Source: Melanopsichium pennsylvanicum (taxonomy: Eukaryota; Basidiomycota; Ustilaginomycetes; Ustilaginales). Taken from it: a stretch of DNA of 64,000 nt. The DNA lies in the NCBI GenBank assembly GCA_900208305.1, contig OAPG01000003.1, positions 1,054,001-1,118,000 of the forward strand, read 5' to 3'. The notes beneath the pieces were generated by a model. That model searched no databases, was not told the origin of the DNA, and worked only from the letters and a program-made list of their open reading frames with translations. How positions within the stretch are numbered: position 1 is the first letter of the stretch; each line of letters starts with the position of its first letter. The position numbers and the translations under genes are program-made. Shown here in pieces: positions 21,072-31,327 of this stretch.

Positions 21072-22595
21072 TTAACAAGTGGTTCTGCCTTCCAATATAT
21101 CCAACGCCTGCCTCAATTGAATTCTGGCCGTCTCGAGATCCTCAAAGTCGACCGCGCTCGCCGCTCCTTTCGCAAGCTTCTGTACTCGAGAGGAAAGTTT
21201 CGCATCGAGACTTTCTGGATGAGTCACCACAACGGCCGCGACTGCGGTCACTTTAGGCGGCATTGCTGGTGCAGACGGAGCTGAGACAGCAGGCGCAGAC
21301 GGCACAAATGGCCTGGCGTACGTAGCTGGTGGCTGAACGGAGGGGGTAGAGGGCAAGCTCGGGACCGATGGCGAGCGTGGAGGATCGATTCTTTCGATCG
21401 CTGGATGATGACTGTCGGTAGGCCCACCGAGATTGCCATGCGATGGTGGATTGTCCGAAGGCACAGATGGCAAGACAGAGTCGATTGGTGCGGTGGAATC
21501 ATCGAAACCACTTACTTTGGCGGTAGGAGCACCCCAAAAGGAAGCAGGCGCTGCGCCGGGCCCGCTGTGTGGTTTGTCGAGACCAGGACTGGATCCAGAG
21601 AGTTGATGATGTGCGCTGATGGGCGGAATCGGTAGACCGTCTCGCTGCGGTGGCACGGGAAGGGGGCGTGAGCTGGGACTCGAGGCAAGATCAGAGGTGA
21701 AGCTGCTCGAGGGCTGGATATGTGGCCGGTCGAGCGAGGAGCGCTGCTTCGAGGGGCTGTGCGACATGTCTTCAGTCGGGGCAGCAGGTTTGCTCTTCCA
21801 CATTTCTTCGGCGTCGAGTGAGGCGGTGCCAAGCGGATCAGTCTCGGTGATGGGTGCGGTTGTTGGTGGTACTGGCAGAGCTGCATGAGAGCTATTTACT
21901 CGGGACATTTTGTGAGGGGATGGTGGTGGTGTAAGATCATGTCGAGCTGCAATGTCATTTGGATAGCTAGCTTCGTCAGGCTCTGCAGCCGTCAGCCTGG
22001 CCATCTCGCGAGCCAAATATTCTTGCTCTTCCTTACTATCCACCGCACTCGGCGCCATGGCTGCTTCCAAGTTTGCTGCTTCGAGCTTTGGATCACCCCC
22101 CGCAGGACCTGGTTGCGGCTTTCTACCCTCCTTGAACGCCTTTGCGATGTCAGCTGCTTTCCACTTTGCATACTTGATCTTCTCCTGCATCTCGGGCTCG
22201 AGCGTGCCAAAGATCTTCAAAAGCTCGATAAAGTGAGTTGCTGCGAGGAACTTCTTTGCGGTTGCTCTGGTTGCTTTTCCTGCTCGGTCCTCGTTGTCTG
22301 CTCCTACAAACACCTTGAGCGCGAAATTTTCCACGTACGCTGAGCTGGCTGCGTCATTGATGACAGCATCGTTGTCTGCGAGCTTGGATTTAAGATCCTC
22401 CAGTGTGTCCATGAGTGTGAGCAGGTACATTTTGGGCTCTGTCTCCTTCGCATTCCCTGAGATACCAAGCTGAGCGGCATAGTAGCAGCACCAGTAGGCA
22501 ATCACCCTGTCCGCGGTGCGAAGTTCATTTGCCCTCTGTACGTACGGCAAGACTGCCTTGAGTTCCGGTGGAGGGGTGGGAAGAGGTTCGTCCAT
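21072..22595 (-). CDS. VTA1: Vta1/LIP5, ESCRT-III Vps4 cofactor
   Basis: The frame from ATG 22595 gives 507 residues; it is open upstream to 22682, but the family N-terminus begins at MDEPLPTPPPELKAVLPYVQ. Vta1 binds and stimulates the Vps4 ATPase in multivesicular-body sorting. The N-terminal 160 residues are the helical MIT-like domain, with DRVIAYWCCYYAAQLGI and FIELLKIFGTLEPEMQEKI typical of the family. A Pro/Ser-rich linker of about 300 residues, longer than in yeast, follows. The C-terminus carries the VSL helices that bind Vps4 (LSSRVQKLAKGAASAVDFED, then ARIQLRQALDIL). Both domains lie in one exon. The gene converges on CDC20. Confidence 0.9.
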   Translation of the reverse strand: MDEPLPTPPPELKAVLPYVQRANELRTADRVIAYWCCYYAAQLGISGNAKETEPKMYLLTLMDTLEDLKSKLADNDAVINDAASSAYVENFALKVFVGADNEDRAGKATRATAKKFLAATHFIELLKIFGTLEPEMQEKIKYAKWKAADIAKAFKEGRKPQPGPAGGDPKLEAANLEAAMAPSAVDSKEEQEYLAREMARLTAAEPDEASYPNDIAARHDLTPPPSPHKMSRVNSSHAALPVPPTTAPITETDPLGTASLDAEEMWKSKPAAPTEDMSHSPSKQRSSLDRPHIQPSSSFTSDLASSPSSRPLPVPPQRDGLPIPPISAHHQLSGSSPGLDKPHSGPGAAPASFWGAPTAKVSGFDDSTAPIDSVLPSVPSDNPPSHGNLGGPTDSHHPAIERIDPPRSPSVPSLPSTPSVQPPATYARPFVPSAPAVSAPSAPAMPPKVTAVAAVVVTHPESLDAKLSSRVQKLAKGAASAVDFEDLETARIQLRQALDILEGRTTC

Positions 22596-22992
22596 GTTAC
22601 CGTGCAGCCACGGATGGCGAGTTTGCTTTTGACTGGAATCGAGATGAGGCTCAGAGTAGGGATGAGGGATGCATCGTTGCAAGGCTTTACTGGATTTTTG
22701 TCATGCAGGGGTTGGACTGTGCACGCGTGCCTCTCCACAGAGACTGAGCCTCCTCACCACATGTTTTTTTGTCTGGCTCGTCAATCAAAATTAAAATTAA
22801 CAATAACGCTGAGTCCTCATATGATCAAGCTCACAACGCAGAGAATAATTTAGAATCAAAATATAAATGCTGTAAAGGTACACGACAAGACCGAATCCGA
22901 AGCGAAGGAACTTATGTGGCAACCAGATCAAGTAAAAGAGCAGATCATGGTAGTAACAAGTTGAAAAGGGTGCTCAAGGGAATGTAGCTAAG
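22596..22992. other. Spacer between VTA1 start and MCM4 stop
   Basis: 397 bp, AT-rich in the middle, with no gene. It is the VTA1 promoter and MCM4 3' end. Confidence 0.5.
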
Positions 22993-25900
22993 TTACGAGC
23001 TAATCCGACGAACCGTCTTGCGCTCGCGCTCGCCGGCCGTCTTAACCACACCTTCACTCTCGAGAGTGCGAACAAGCTCGTAGAGGTCGGTGGGATCTAC
23101 AGGCGCCGAGCTCTGATCGTTGAGCGCCTTGGCAATATCAACATACCTCACCGCCTTGGTCGGTGCGGTTGACGAGGGACCCGAAGGGGAGGTAGCCCTG
23201 CCAGAGGTGCTGCCCATCTCATCGAGCAGCTGCAAGAACTCGCGTCGTAGATCACCAGCAAGCTTGCGCTGGTGATACGATCGACCCGTGTTGATCAGAT
23301 CCAAATCGATCAAACCAGTGCGTGGGTCGGTGGCTGATGACTTGGCTGCTTCGCGAATCAGACGCGCTGCTTCCTCAACATCGGCAACCACAACCTCATC
23401 GGCGAAGCGCATGCGGGCATGTGCCTCGGAGAGTCGGATCATCGACTCGAGCTGACGCGTGGTGGCGGTGATTCGTCGCTCGGCGCTGCGCGGGTCCTCA
23501 CCCACCTTTCGTAGCTCAACGTAGCGAGCCGCCAGTGCATCACCCGCTTCCTTGGTGAGCACGGGCGAAATGCGGTTGCGCGCATACGAGATGAAGGCAG
23601 TGAGCGTCTCGATGGGCAGAATGTCCTTTCCTCCCGTGTCGGGCTTGTCTTCGAGGTAAAGGCTGACAAGGTGGCGAGCGAGGCGGCGATCGTTGGCCTC
23701 GTCGATCTTGTCGAGAACGAGGTAGACAAGATCGAATCGACTGATAAGCGTGGGTGGCAAGTCGATATTTTTCGTGATGGGGAGATTCACGTTGTAGCGC
23801 GAGCCTACAGGGTTGGCAGCCGCCAGGATTGAAGCGCGGGCATTGAGAGTGGTGATGATACCGGCCTTGGCGATAGAAAGCGTTTGTTGCTCCATGACTT
23901 CGTGGAGCACGCTGCGAGTGGCTTCGGACATTTTATCAAACTCGTCGATACAGCAGACACCTCCGTCCGAGAGAACGAGTGCACCCGACTCGAGCACGAG
24001 CTGCTTAGTGTCGGGATCACGCGTCACGTAGGCAGTGAGACCAACGGCCGAGGAACCCTTGCCGGAAGCGTAGACACCTCGTGGTGCGATCTTGTGCACG
24101 TACTGAAGGATCTGTGATTTGGCGATACCGGGGTCACCGACCATCAGCACATTGATGTCACCACGGTATCGAGGTCCACCACCACCACCGCCGGAGCTGA
24201 TCGTCTTGTTGGTACCTCCGAAAAGCTGCAGCAGGATCCCTTTTTTCACATCGTCCATCTCGTAGATGCTTGGAGCCAAGCTGCGCGAAAGCACTTCGTA
24301 CACGTCGGGCCGATCAGCGATCGAGCGCAGCTTGTCTTCGAGATCTTGGCTGCGAGGCAGATCGTCGTCTTGAGTGGTGGCGCCGAACCCAGTCTGCGCA
24401 TCAACATCTTCGTCATCCTCCTCGCCACCAACGCCGACAGCCTGTGCGCCGGGTCCAGCAGCCTGTTCAGAAGCATCGCGAGTGGACAGGTCAACACCAA
24501 GCCTCTTGCCATTGGTGCGCTTGATGTGAAGGATGTCGACAAAAGTCTTGTAGAGACTCTTGAGGCTACGCTGACGAGGGTTGACACGGACGGGAGTGCT
24601 TCGGAAAATACCGGTGATCTCGACGCGGTCACCGGGCTTGCTGACGTCCACCAGCTCGTCATATGCGCACATGCTAACAGTGTGAGGCGTCTGACCATCC
24701 GGAACCACATCAGGTGTCTCTTGGATACGAACGACCTGACGATCCGAAAACTCGCAACGGTTGTGGATGAGAGACATGGATCCCTGCAAGTTGCACACCT
24801 CGCGCGGGCATCGGTCAGGCTCGGCAATGCGGCCTCGATCAATCTCGACAGGGACGGTGTGATTGCAGACGAGGCAGCGGAAGAAAGCCTGCTTCATCTC
24901 AGGGATGATGGGCGTGGCGCGAATGACAAGGCCGCGCACAGTGACGAGCTTGTCGATGTCCGAAGGGTTGAGTTCGCGCATGTTGATGGCTTGCGCACCG
25001 TAAGGGCGCACTTCGTAAAGCTTGGTCTCCATGAGCTCGATTTCGGCAAGGCCCATGTCGCCGCCCATGCCCTCGCGACCCTCCTTCTGGTCTTGATACG
25101 CCATCTCGAGCATCTCATCCTTGAGCACCTGATCCATGATGGGAACCATCTCCTGCGGGTAGCGGATGAGCTGCATCTTGAGTCGCTTGGAGGGTGGGAA
25201 GGCTTCGAGATCCGAGATACGGAGGTTGAGGTTGGTCTGGTCAGTGATTCGCATGCGACGAAGGTAGCCTTCGTATACGAGACGTTCGCCTTCCGCAGGA
25301 TTGCCCGTAGCGGCTGGTGGGAGGGGTTCGCCGAGCTTCTTGGCGTGAGCCCAGCGATACTTGAGACGGAAGCCGCGAAGGAAGGATCGGAACATCTCCA
25401 TGGTCTCACCGATCGAGACGTTAGTACCCCAAATGACCTTGGAAACGCCATCGTGTCCTGCAGCAGCGGCGTCACTTGTTGGACCGTGCTGCGAATAGCT
25501 GAGTGCGTCGCTGTGAGCACTTTCGGTGGGCTGACTGCCGCCGAAGACGGACGAAGCGCGAGCAGGTGCACTATCAGCTTGGCTTGCGCCACCGGAAGAA
25601 TTGAAACGGTGCCTTCTGAGCGATGGTGAGGAGAGCGCAACCGAGGAATGGATCTCTCCACGACGTTGGTGTCGTGGTGTTGTGCCGCCGGAGCTGGGGA
25701 AGAAGAGGGGCTCGTCGAGGCGACCGATGCCACTACTGCTCGAAGGGAGGCGATCATCTGCATTTTGTCCACGTCGCGATGAAGCGATCGGGGTTCTTTG
25801 ACCTCTTGGAGTGCGAGCCGATGGTGAAGAGGTAGGAAAGTGTAATGGCGAGGAGGCTGTCGAAATCAGTGCAACAAGGGATGGAGAGTCGGAGAAAATG

Positions 25901-26142
25901 TCAACACGGCACGAGCACGATTTCGGAGAGCATGGCGTGTGTCAAAGGAACTTACCTGCAAGTGAGCTCTGTGGCGCCCTCACACTGGAGGCTTGGCTCT
26001 TGAGAGGACTGCTGGAGGGGAAAGCGAGAGGTGACGATGCACCCGCTGGATTCCTGTTGGATAGAGATGCTGGTGCGAGGGGCGTGCGCGGGTCAGCGTC
26101 GCGCATTTCAGTATCACTTGATGGGCCGCCGGGGGTCGACAT
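22993..26142 (-). CDS. MCM4: Mcm4, replicative helicase subunit, two exons
   Basis: The join is 25956-26142 and 22993-25856: 3051 nt, 1016 residues, with a 99-bp intron (25857-25955, GTAAGT...CAG). Mcm4 is one of six subunits of the MCM2-7 helicase that licenses and unwinds origins. The N-terminal 160 residues are Ser/Thr-Pro-rich, the expected target zone for DDK and CDK. The MCM N-domain follows, from WGTNVSIGETMEMFRSFLRG. The zinc-binding block FFRCLVCNHTVPVEIDRGRI with CPREVC is characteristic of Mcm4. Walker A is GDPGIAKSQ, Walker B VCCIDEFDKM, the arginine finger SRFDLVYLVLDK. A C-terminal winged-helix segment follows TGRSYHQRKLAGDLRREFLQ. Subunit identity rests on the zinc block and on this GRSYHQ segment. 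Start ATG 26142 gives MSTPGGPSSDTEMRDADP. MluI-box motifs lie upstream. Confidence 0.95.
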
Positions 26143-26659
26143 TATGAAAGAGGTCAGTTGAACTTTTATGTGTTGTGATGTGGATTTGAGAAGGTCGTTT
26201 TCGGATCGACGAGTAAATGGGTGGTGCGATCTGATTGTGCGTGCACGTATCAACGTGATAGGTGTTGGTGATATTGATGAAAGAAAACGATAGAGACGAG
26301 ATAGCCTTGACTGTGTGCTCTCCTACTTTCCAAGTGGCGGCTCGATTTACTCTGTGCACAAGAAAGGTGCAAAGGATCAGAACAAACATAATAATAGATG
26401 ATTCTCGCCTCACCTCACCTGTTCTCTTTCCGAGTGTTGTACAAAGTGTTGTGTGCGCGTCTCTTCGTTTTGCTCTGGTCTCAAGCCCAAGCCTGGTCCT
26501 CGCTCTAACCTCAAAAACAGTCTTGATGCACTGAGCTCGGATGCCTTTTGACTTTCGCGCCGCGAGTGGACAAGGAACTACACTCGTCCAGTGAAGCGCT
26601 GTTGATTGCTCCTCTTCTTTTCTTTGGAAAACCGACTGACGCCCATTCAAAAGTGCTTT

Positions 26660-26688
26660 ACGCGTTAAGAGAAGACTAATTTACGCGT
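26660..26688. promoter_or_regulatory. Paired ACGCGT (MluI cell-cycle box) motifs upstream of MCM4
   Basis: ACGCGT occurs at 26660-26665 and 26683-26688, both in the context TTACGCGT. The related AACGCGCC follows at about 26731. They lie 520-545 bp upstream of the MCM4 ATG. In yeasts ACGCGT is bound by MBF and drives G1/S expression of replication genes, MCM genes among them. The hexamer is palindromic, so orientation is uninformative. Confidence 0.55.
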
Positions 26689-27544
26689 CACGTCCAATGC
26701 TCACTTGGTCGCGTTAAATGAGCGCGCTCTAACGCGCCGCTCTCTAACTTGCGCTGCAGGTGAAAGTTGAACAATTTACGTGTTCACGTGCGAGAAGAGG
26801 ACAAAGCAGCGATGGCTTGAGACGCATGGCTATGATCTCACCAGAAACGGTTGCCCGATGACCTTGTGACATTGCAAAAGAACAATAGAGGCATACAAGG
26901 TAAGATGAGTTTTATCATATCGAGAGAAGAAAACAAAGGTGTGAAAAGGTGGTTTCTGGAATTGACGAGTTATGCGACATCGATAAAAGATCGTTCTGAA
27001 ATTCTTGGCCATGTTGGAGCGCTTGTCGTCTGAGAAAGACAAACTGTAGCATGCAGAGACACACATCAAAGTGCGAACAAACCGTTGCGAGTGACTCGCT
27101 CACGTCGAATCAAGTCAAGTTTGATCATTCAAACGAGATAAAAATTATAATCGAGAATTGCGTTGGCGATGTCGACGTCAAAATTCGAGATTTCTGCCGT
27201 CGAAGTTCGACGGCCATAACCAATCATTTTCTTTGCAATGGCAATGATCAAGGGCCTGTTTTGCACACATGTGTATCCACACTGAATCGTGTGAACTTCA
27301 GTGTAAACAAAGCGACGATTGGATGAACCACACCTGATTACGATCGTACAAAGTTGGGGGTTGAACGATTGATGCTTTCGGAGCGAATTGGTGGGGAGCT
27401 GAGTGCCGTTGACGATTGTTTCAGCGCTAAACGGCACGGGTCTAGTCTAGTTGCGGCGCAAGCAACTTGCTGACCAAGATAAGGACTGATTAGACACTGC
27501 AAAGAGCTTGCCGACGTGGTCAAAGATCGGATGGGTTATGCAAA

Positions 27545-27604
27545 AGACCCGTCGTAGGGTTGCTCGACCCGCTGTGCGCTCACTAGACCCGCAGTGGGTC
27601 TGCT
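27545..27604. repeat. Degenerate 20-bp tandem repeat, three units
   Basis: Three consecutive 20-bp units each start with (A/C)GACCCG and end in GCT or ACT (27545-27564, 27565-27584, 27585-27604). The third unit holds a perfect inverted repeat, AGACCC-GCAGT-GGGTCT. Confidence 0.6.
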
Positions 27605-29427
27605 GAATCTGGGTTGAGAGTCAATACTCGACAGAGATTGTGGTTCACTCTGCGCAAAACTGGCTCGAGGTTTGCGACATCGTTATTAGTCTACCGACCG
27701 CACGTTGGGCACACCGTTCGCGATAAGCCGGCTGCGCAGCTGCGTGCCTACCGTGAACGGTCGTGGGAAACATCGCCCTGGCAGACTGCATCGTCCAGGT
27801 GGCCGGGGACATCTCTCACGGCCGCGTACGACTTGGCGGACTTCATGGGCCAGGCCACATGCGACTTGGCTGGCTTCGTGGGGGCCATGGAAGGAATGCA
27901 GGGCAAAGGGTGAACTACGAATCAAGACCCGCCACCAGGCAAGATTTCGATCCCACCCACCCTTGATCGGCTTCATCTCGTCTCGCACGGCTGCAGTGTC
28001 TAACTCTCGCTTCTCTCTGTCTTCTGTTTCACTGTGCTCTGCATAGGAGCCACAGACTGTGCATTCTTCAGTGCTCGCTAAGTACCTGAACACCATATAA
28101 TATCACGCATACGGAAAGTGCCAGCCTACCTGAGGCGAGCTAGAGTCAGAGCTCAACCTTGGAAAGGAAAGGGTTGGAATCTCATTTTGTGCTCCATAAC
28201 CAAAAGGGAAACTGTGCTGGTATGAGTCTGCCTGTTGCTTAAAGGAGCTTTGTCTTCAATCTCGATTGTATCAATGTGTGACATTGTTTCGGAAGGATTT
28301 CAGAAGGACAGAGTCTCACTCCATCAGTGCGCAAAGCTGGTTCCGAGACGCATTGATCATAACACCTTCTCCGATCGTCGCAGAGGTGATAGTCAGATCC
28401 GATCTCGGGCGTTCAGCGAGTGTATCGGTGTTTCGCTCCATGTTGCCGTGGAGTTCGGCGACCACCACTTGACTTGAAAGGCACATGATCTAACTCTGAT
28501 CAATAAGCGGAATATGCATGCACTTGACAACATCTGCAGAGATACAACTTCATCAATCTATATTTTGGTCTACAGCCTTTTCCGAACCTTTCTTGGAATT
28601 CAGTGGTGGACCTTTGCCAAGATTCGGTCGTTCACCCACTTTGACCGCCAAATCCGCCGAGGTTCGATGAGAAGGTTCTTTTGAACCGAAATGAGGCTTT
28701 GTTTGGGAAAGAAAGCTTCTTAAACGACAACCTCAAGGCCATTTGGGTAGCGAATCGAAGAGCCTGCAACCACTTGACGGTCTTGATCTCAAACCTGTCT
28801 TCAGCGAAGCTGATGCAATGCCATGCTCCCGATTGCATCGATGTCGCCAAGAATCACTCAAAGATACTTACTGCACCCATGCGGCGTTTCACGACCAGCT
28901 ATAGCTGACCACGTTAGACTCAAGGTTCAGGGACATTGTCTCGGCAAAAAGGATGATCTGCTTACGAAGACCTTGTTCTGATCTTGCCTTACCAGGATGG
29001 GAGGCTGAAACGCCCTTTCTTTCAAAGCTCGATGTACTGACGAGATGTGTCGCACAAGAAGTATGTGCGATGCTGCACGAGCGAAACGTAGTTAGCGAGA
29101 TCTCGAAAGAACCTCCGGGAAAACGCCTTTGGTTAAAAGCATCGACTGGTGTTTCGACTACGTCGCCATACATCAATCCCTCCCTTCCGTCGAGGCCGCC
29201 AGTATACTTTTACTTTGTACCGCGCAGGTCAGTTGCACAACAAGCAGCTGATATAGTTCCCTGTCCATTCTCATCAGGAGCCAGAATCTTTGCTCATACA
29301 CGTGACAAACGGAAACATTGTACCAAACTTTGGGCTAAGGAAAAGTGGTTTGCGAAATAGTCGACGATAGCGCGGGGCGGTGACTAACAAAGCGGGAGTC
29401 GCGAGTGATAGGCAATCAGGCGGCTTT

Positions 29428-29484
29428 ATGAAAGGGAAACATGATGAGCTCGGCAGGTCTTTCGGCGAGCCTTATCCCCGATAG
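29428..29484 (+). promoter_or_regulatory. Overlapping upstream ORF at the C2H2 gene
   Basis: An ATG at 29428 opens an 18-codon frame that ends at TAG 29484, beyond the C2H2 start at 29441 and in a different frame. If the transcript starts upstream of it, ribosomes would have to skip or leak past it. Confidence 0.35.
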
Positions 29485-31327
29485 CCTCTTGCCTTTTGGC
29501 GAGGTTCAGTCGAGATGGCCGTGCCCTTTGCCACAAGTGGCCACGGGACAACAATCCAACCTCGTCATAAGGGCAATTGAAACACTAAACCGCCCCCCTT
29601 TGTCTAGTGTTGAACTCCCTGCGTCGGTTTCGGCGGCATTCAGGGCCGCAAGTCGTCCAGAAATGGCAACTCTCGACACGCCACCGAGCGCGTGCCTCCT
29701 GGCGGTCAGCGACGCGACAGACTCTCTCATCAGGCCTCCTGTGGTTCCTAGTCAGTCCAAAACACGAAGTCAACAAGCTTCCTCCAACGGCTTCGCAACA
29801 AGTGTAACCTCGGTAGGATCACCTCATCCCAGTGACGCGGTGCCGGATTGGTTCTTCGGCGACACACTCTTGGCTAATCAGACTTTCAGCCCTCCAAACC
29901 ACGCTGCCGATATTGTGAGAGGGCCTGAAAAGTCTGGCACAGTGATTACATCAAATCACCACCAGGTTGCGCATAGAGACGTCTTCACTTCCCAAACTCC
30001 GATCTCTGGTGGATGGTTGCAGCCAGTCGTCAAGAACGAAGATGCGCTTGGACTTGTCGACCTTGTTTCTCCTGAAGGTTTTGCGTCTAGCCCAACACAT
30101 TTGCCCGGCTACTTTGCTGCTCAGCTTCAGGCCACTGTCCCGGAGCTTAGTCAACACTCTTCAGGCTCTGACAGCAGCGCTTCTTACGAAGAGTGGGTTG
30201 ACCTAACTGGAGCTATCGAGACGCCTTGGCCTGCTACAGAAACACAGGGCTTTGCACTTGCTCCGTGTACGTCCATTAGACCCTTGCAGCCTTCCATAAA
30301 AGCGGAGATGACTTCTGACGATTTGAGTGGGCTGGGTGATACAATTCCTCAAATTGCTTCGCAGCAGAACAATCTGCATTCGATGATGGTCGACGTTTCG
30401 GATGCTTCAAGAGTATATCACGCTCCCTCCGCCTGCGGATCAAATTCTGTTAACAGCATGCTAGCCAGACCGTTGACGCCCACTCCGGTCGGAAACGTGA
30501 CGAATTTGGCGGCGACGTTGTCTCCACTCAACACGGCTCGTCAAGAAGCACAGATCGCGCAATCTTGCCTCGACAGGAATGAAAACGGTGGCAATCGAAT
30601 TCATCCTTACAGACCAACCCACATGACTGGATTCAACACTTTCGCACTTGGATCCAAATCTGATTCGGCTCCAGAATCGATGGCGAACAGTACCACACAG
30701 GTGTCTCCTCGACTTGAAATCGGACGCATTCCGCGCAAAGCCGCCACCACTTGGACCAACAACTCACTCTTCTCATCCCTTGCCAAGCCCGAACTCGAAC
30801 TCGAACTCGAACTCGACCTCAACCTCGACCTCAACCTCGACCTCAACCTCGACCTTGTGACCGACTACACGGCGTCCTCTGATACAGGGACGAAACGAGC
30901 CAATGCTACATGGACTCTATCAAATAGCGGCAGTGGCGGTGATAGCGGTGTTGGCGGTAATTCAGCCACTAGTGCGCTTCAAAACACCGGGGCCAACATT
31001 TCATCGTCGTCATCATCGTCATTGACATCGACGGTAACGAGTCAAGGATTGAAATGTTCTCATCCGAATTGCGGTAAACAATTTTCATCGATGCACAACC
31101 TTAACGAGCATCAACAAGTTCACGCTTTCCCACGTGTTCGAGGATATGTTTGTCCCGAACCAGGATGTGATGGTCGATATTTTTACAAGAGGGATATGCA
31201 GAGACATGTTAGGAAAAAACATGAGGGTTTGGTGGTAAGAAGGACGAAAACAATGGAGCAAGGAGACAAGGTGTACAAAAGGGATAAGGTGATTAAAAAG
31301 GACGACAAGGTCAGCAAAAGTTGGTAA
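29441..31327 (+). CDS. C2H2 zinc-finger protein, probable transcription factor (628 aa)
   Basis: This is a single-exon frame from ATG 29441 (a second ATG follows at 29444). The first 530 residues are Ser/Thr/Pro-rich and disordered. They include a low-complexity run of Glu/Asp/Asn-Leu dipeptides (about residues 452-472) encoded by a 6/12-bp repeat. Two C2H2 fingers sit at the C-terminal end. One begins LKCSHPNCGKQF and is C-x4-C-x12-H-x3-H; the other begins YVCPEPGCDGRYF and is C-x4-C-x12-H-x4-H. A lysine-rich tail follows (YKRDKVIKKDDKV). A C-terminal finger pair after a long acidic/Ser-rich region is the usual layout of fungal sequence-specific regulators. The target genes are unknown. An overlapping uORF precedes the start. 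Confidence 0.78.
   Translation: MMSSAGLSASLIPDSLLPFGEVQSRWPCPLPQVATGQQSNLVIRAIETLNRPPLSSVELPASVSAAFRAASRPEMATLDTPPSACLLAVSDATDSLIRPPVVPSQSKTRSQQASSNGFATSVTSVGSPHPSDAVPDWFFGDTLLANQTFSPPNHAADIVRGPEKSGTVITSNHHQVAHRDVFTSQTPISGGWLQPVVKNEDALGLVDLVSPEGFASSPTHLPGYFAAQLQATVPELSQHSSGSDSSASYEEWVDLTGAIETPWPATETQGFALAPCTSIRPLQPSIKAEMTSDDLSGLGDTIPQIASQQNNLHSMMVDVSDASRVYHAPSACGSNSVNSMLARPLTPTPVGNVTNLAATLSPLNTARQEAQIAQSCLDRNENGGNRIHPYRPTHMTGFNTFALGSKSDSAPESMANSTTQVSPRLEIGRIPRKAATTWTNNSLFSSLAKPELELELELDLNLDLNLDLNLDLVTDYTASSDTGTKRANATWTLSNSGSGGDSGVGGNSATSALQNTGANISSSSSSSLTSTVTSQGLKCSHPNCGKQFSSMHNLNEHQQVHAFPRVRGYVCPEPGCDGRYFYKRDMQRHVRKKHEGLVVRRTKTMEQGDKVYKRDKVIKKDDKVSKSW
30791..30855 (+). repeat. 6/12-bp coding repeat (Glu/Asp/Asn-Leu)
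   Basis: Four GAACTC units are followed by alternating GACCTC and AACCTC units. They encode alternating acidic or Asn residues and Leu within the C2H2 protein. The frame is preserved, so copy-number change in this tract would alter length without a frameshift. Confidence 0.85.

Larger units (their letters stand above)
26143..29440. other. 3.3-kb intergenic region upstream of MCM4 and the C2H2 gene
   Basis: No supported gene. Contents: two ACGCGT MCB hexamers near 26660-26688, an E-box CACGTG at 26785-26790, a degenerate 20-bp tandem at 27545-27604 and a GC-rich block at 27705-27910 with an internal repeat. Between 28600 and 29180 both strands are open in several frames of 70-135 codons, but none resembles a known protein. 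Confidence 0.5.

Noticed and set aside
24346..25629. 427-codon + strand frame
   Set aside because: Antisense shadow of MCM4, caused by its C-ending codon bias.
26114..26650. 178-codon minus-strand frame upstream of MCM4
   Set aside because: It overlaps the MCM4 start and promoter in another frame and resembles translated leader sequence.
28600..29360. Several frames of 70-135 codons on both strands upstream of the C2H2 gene
   Set aside because: No domain, mutually overlapping, and donor-like sites do not join into one consistent model.
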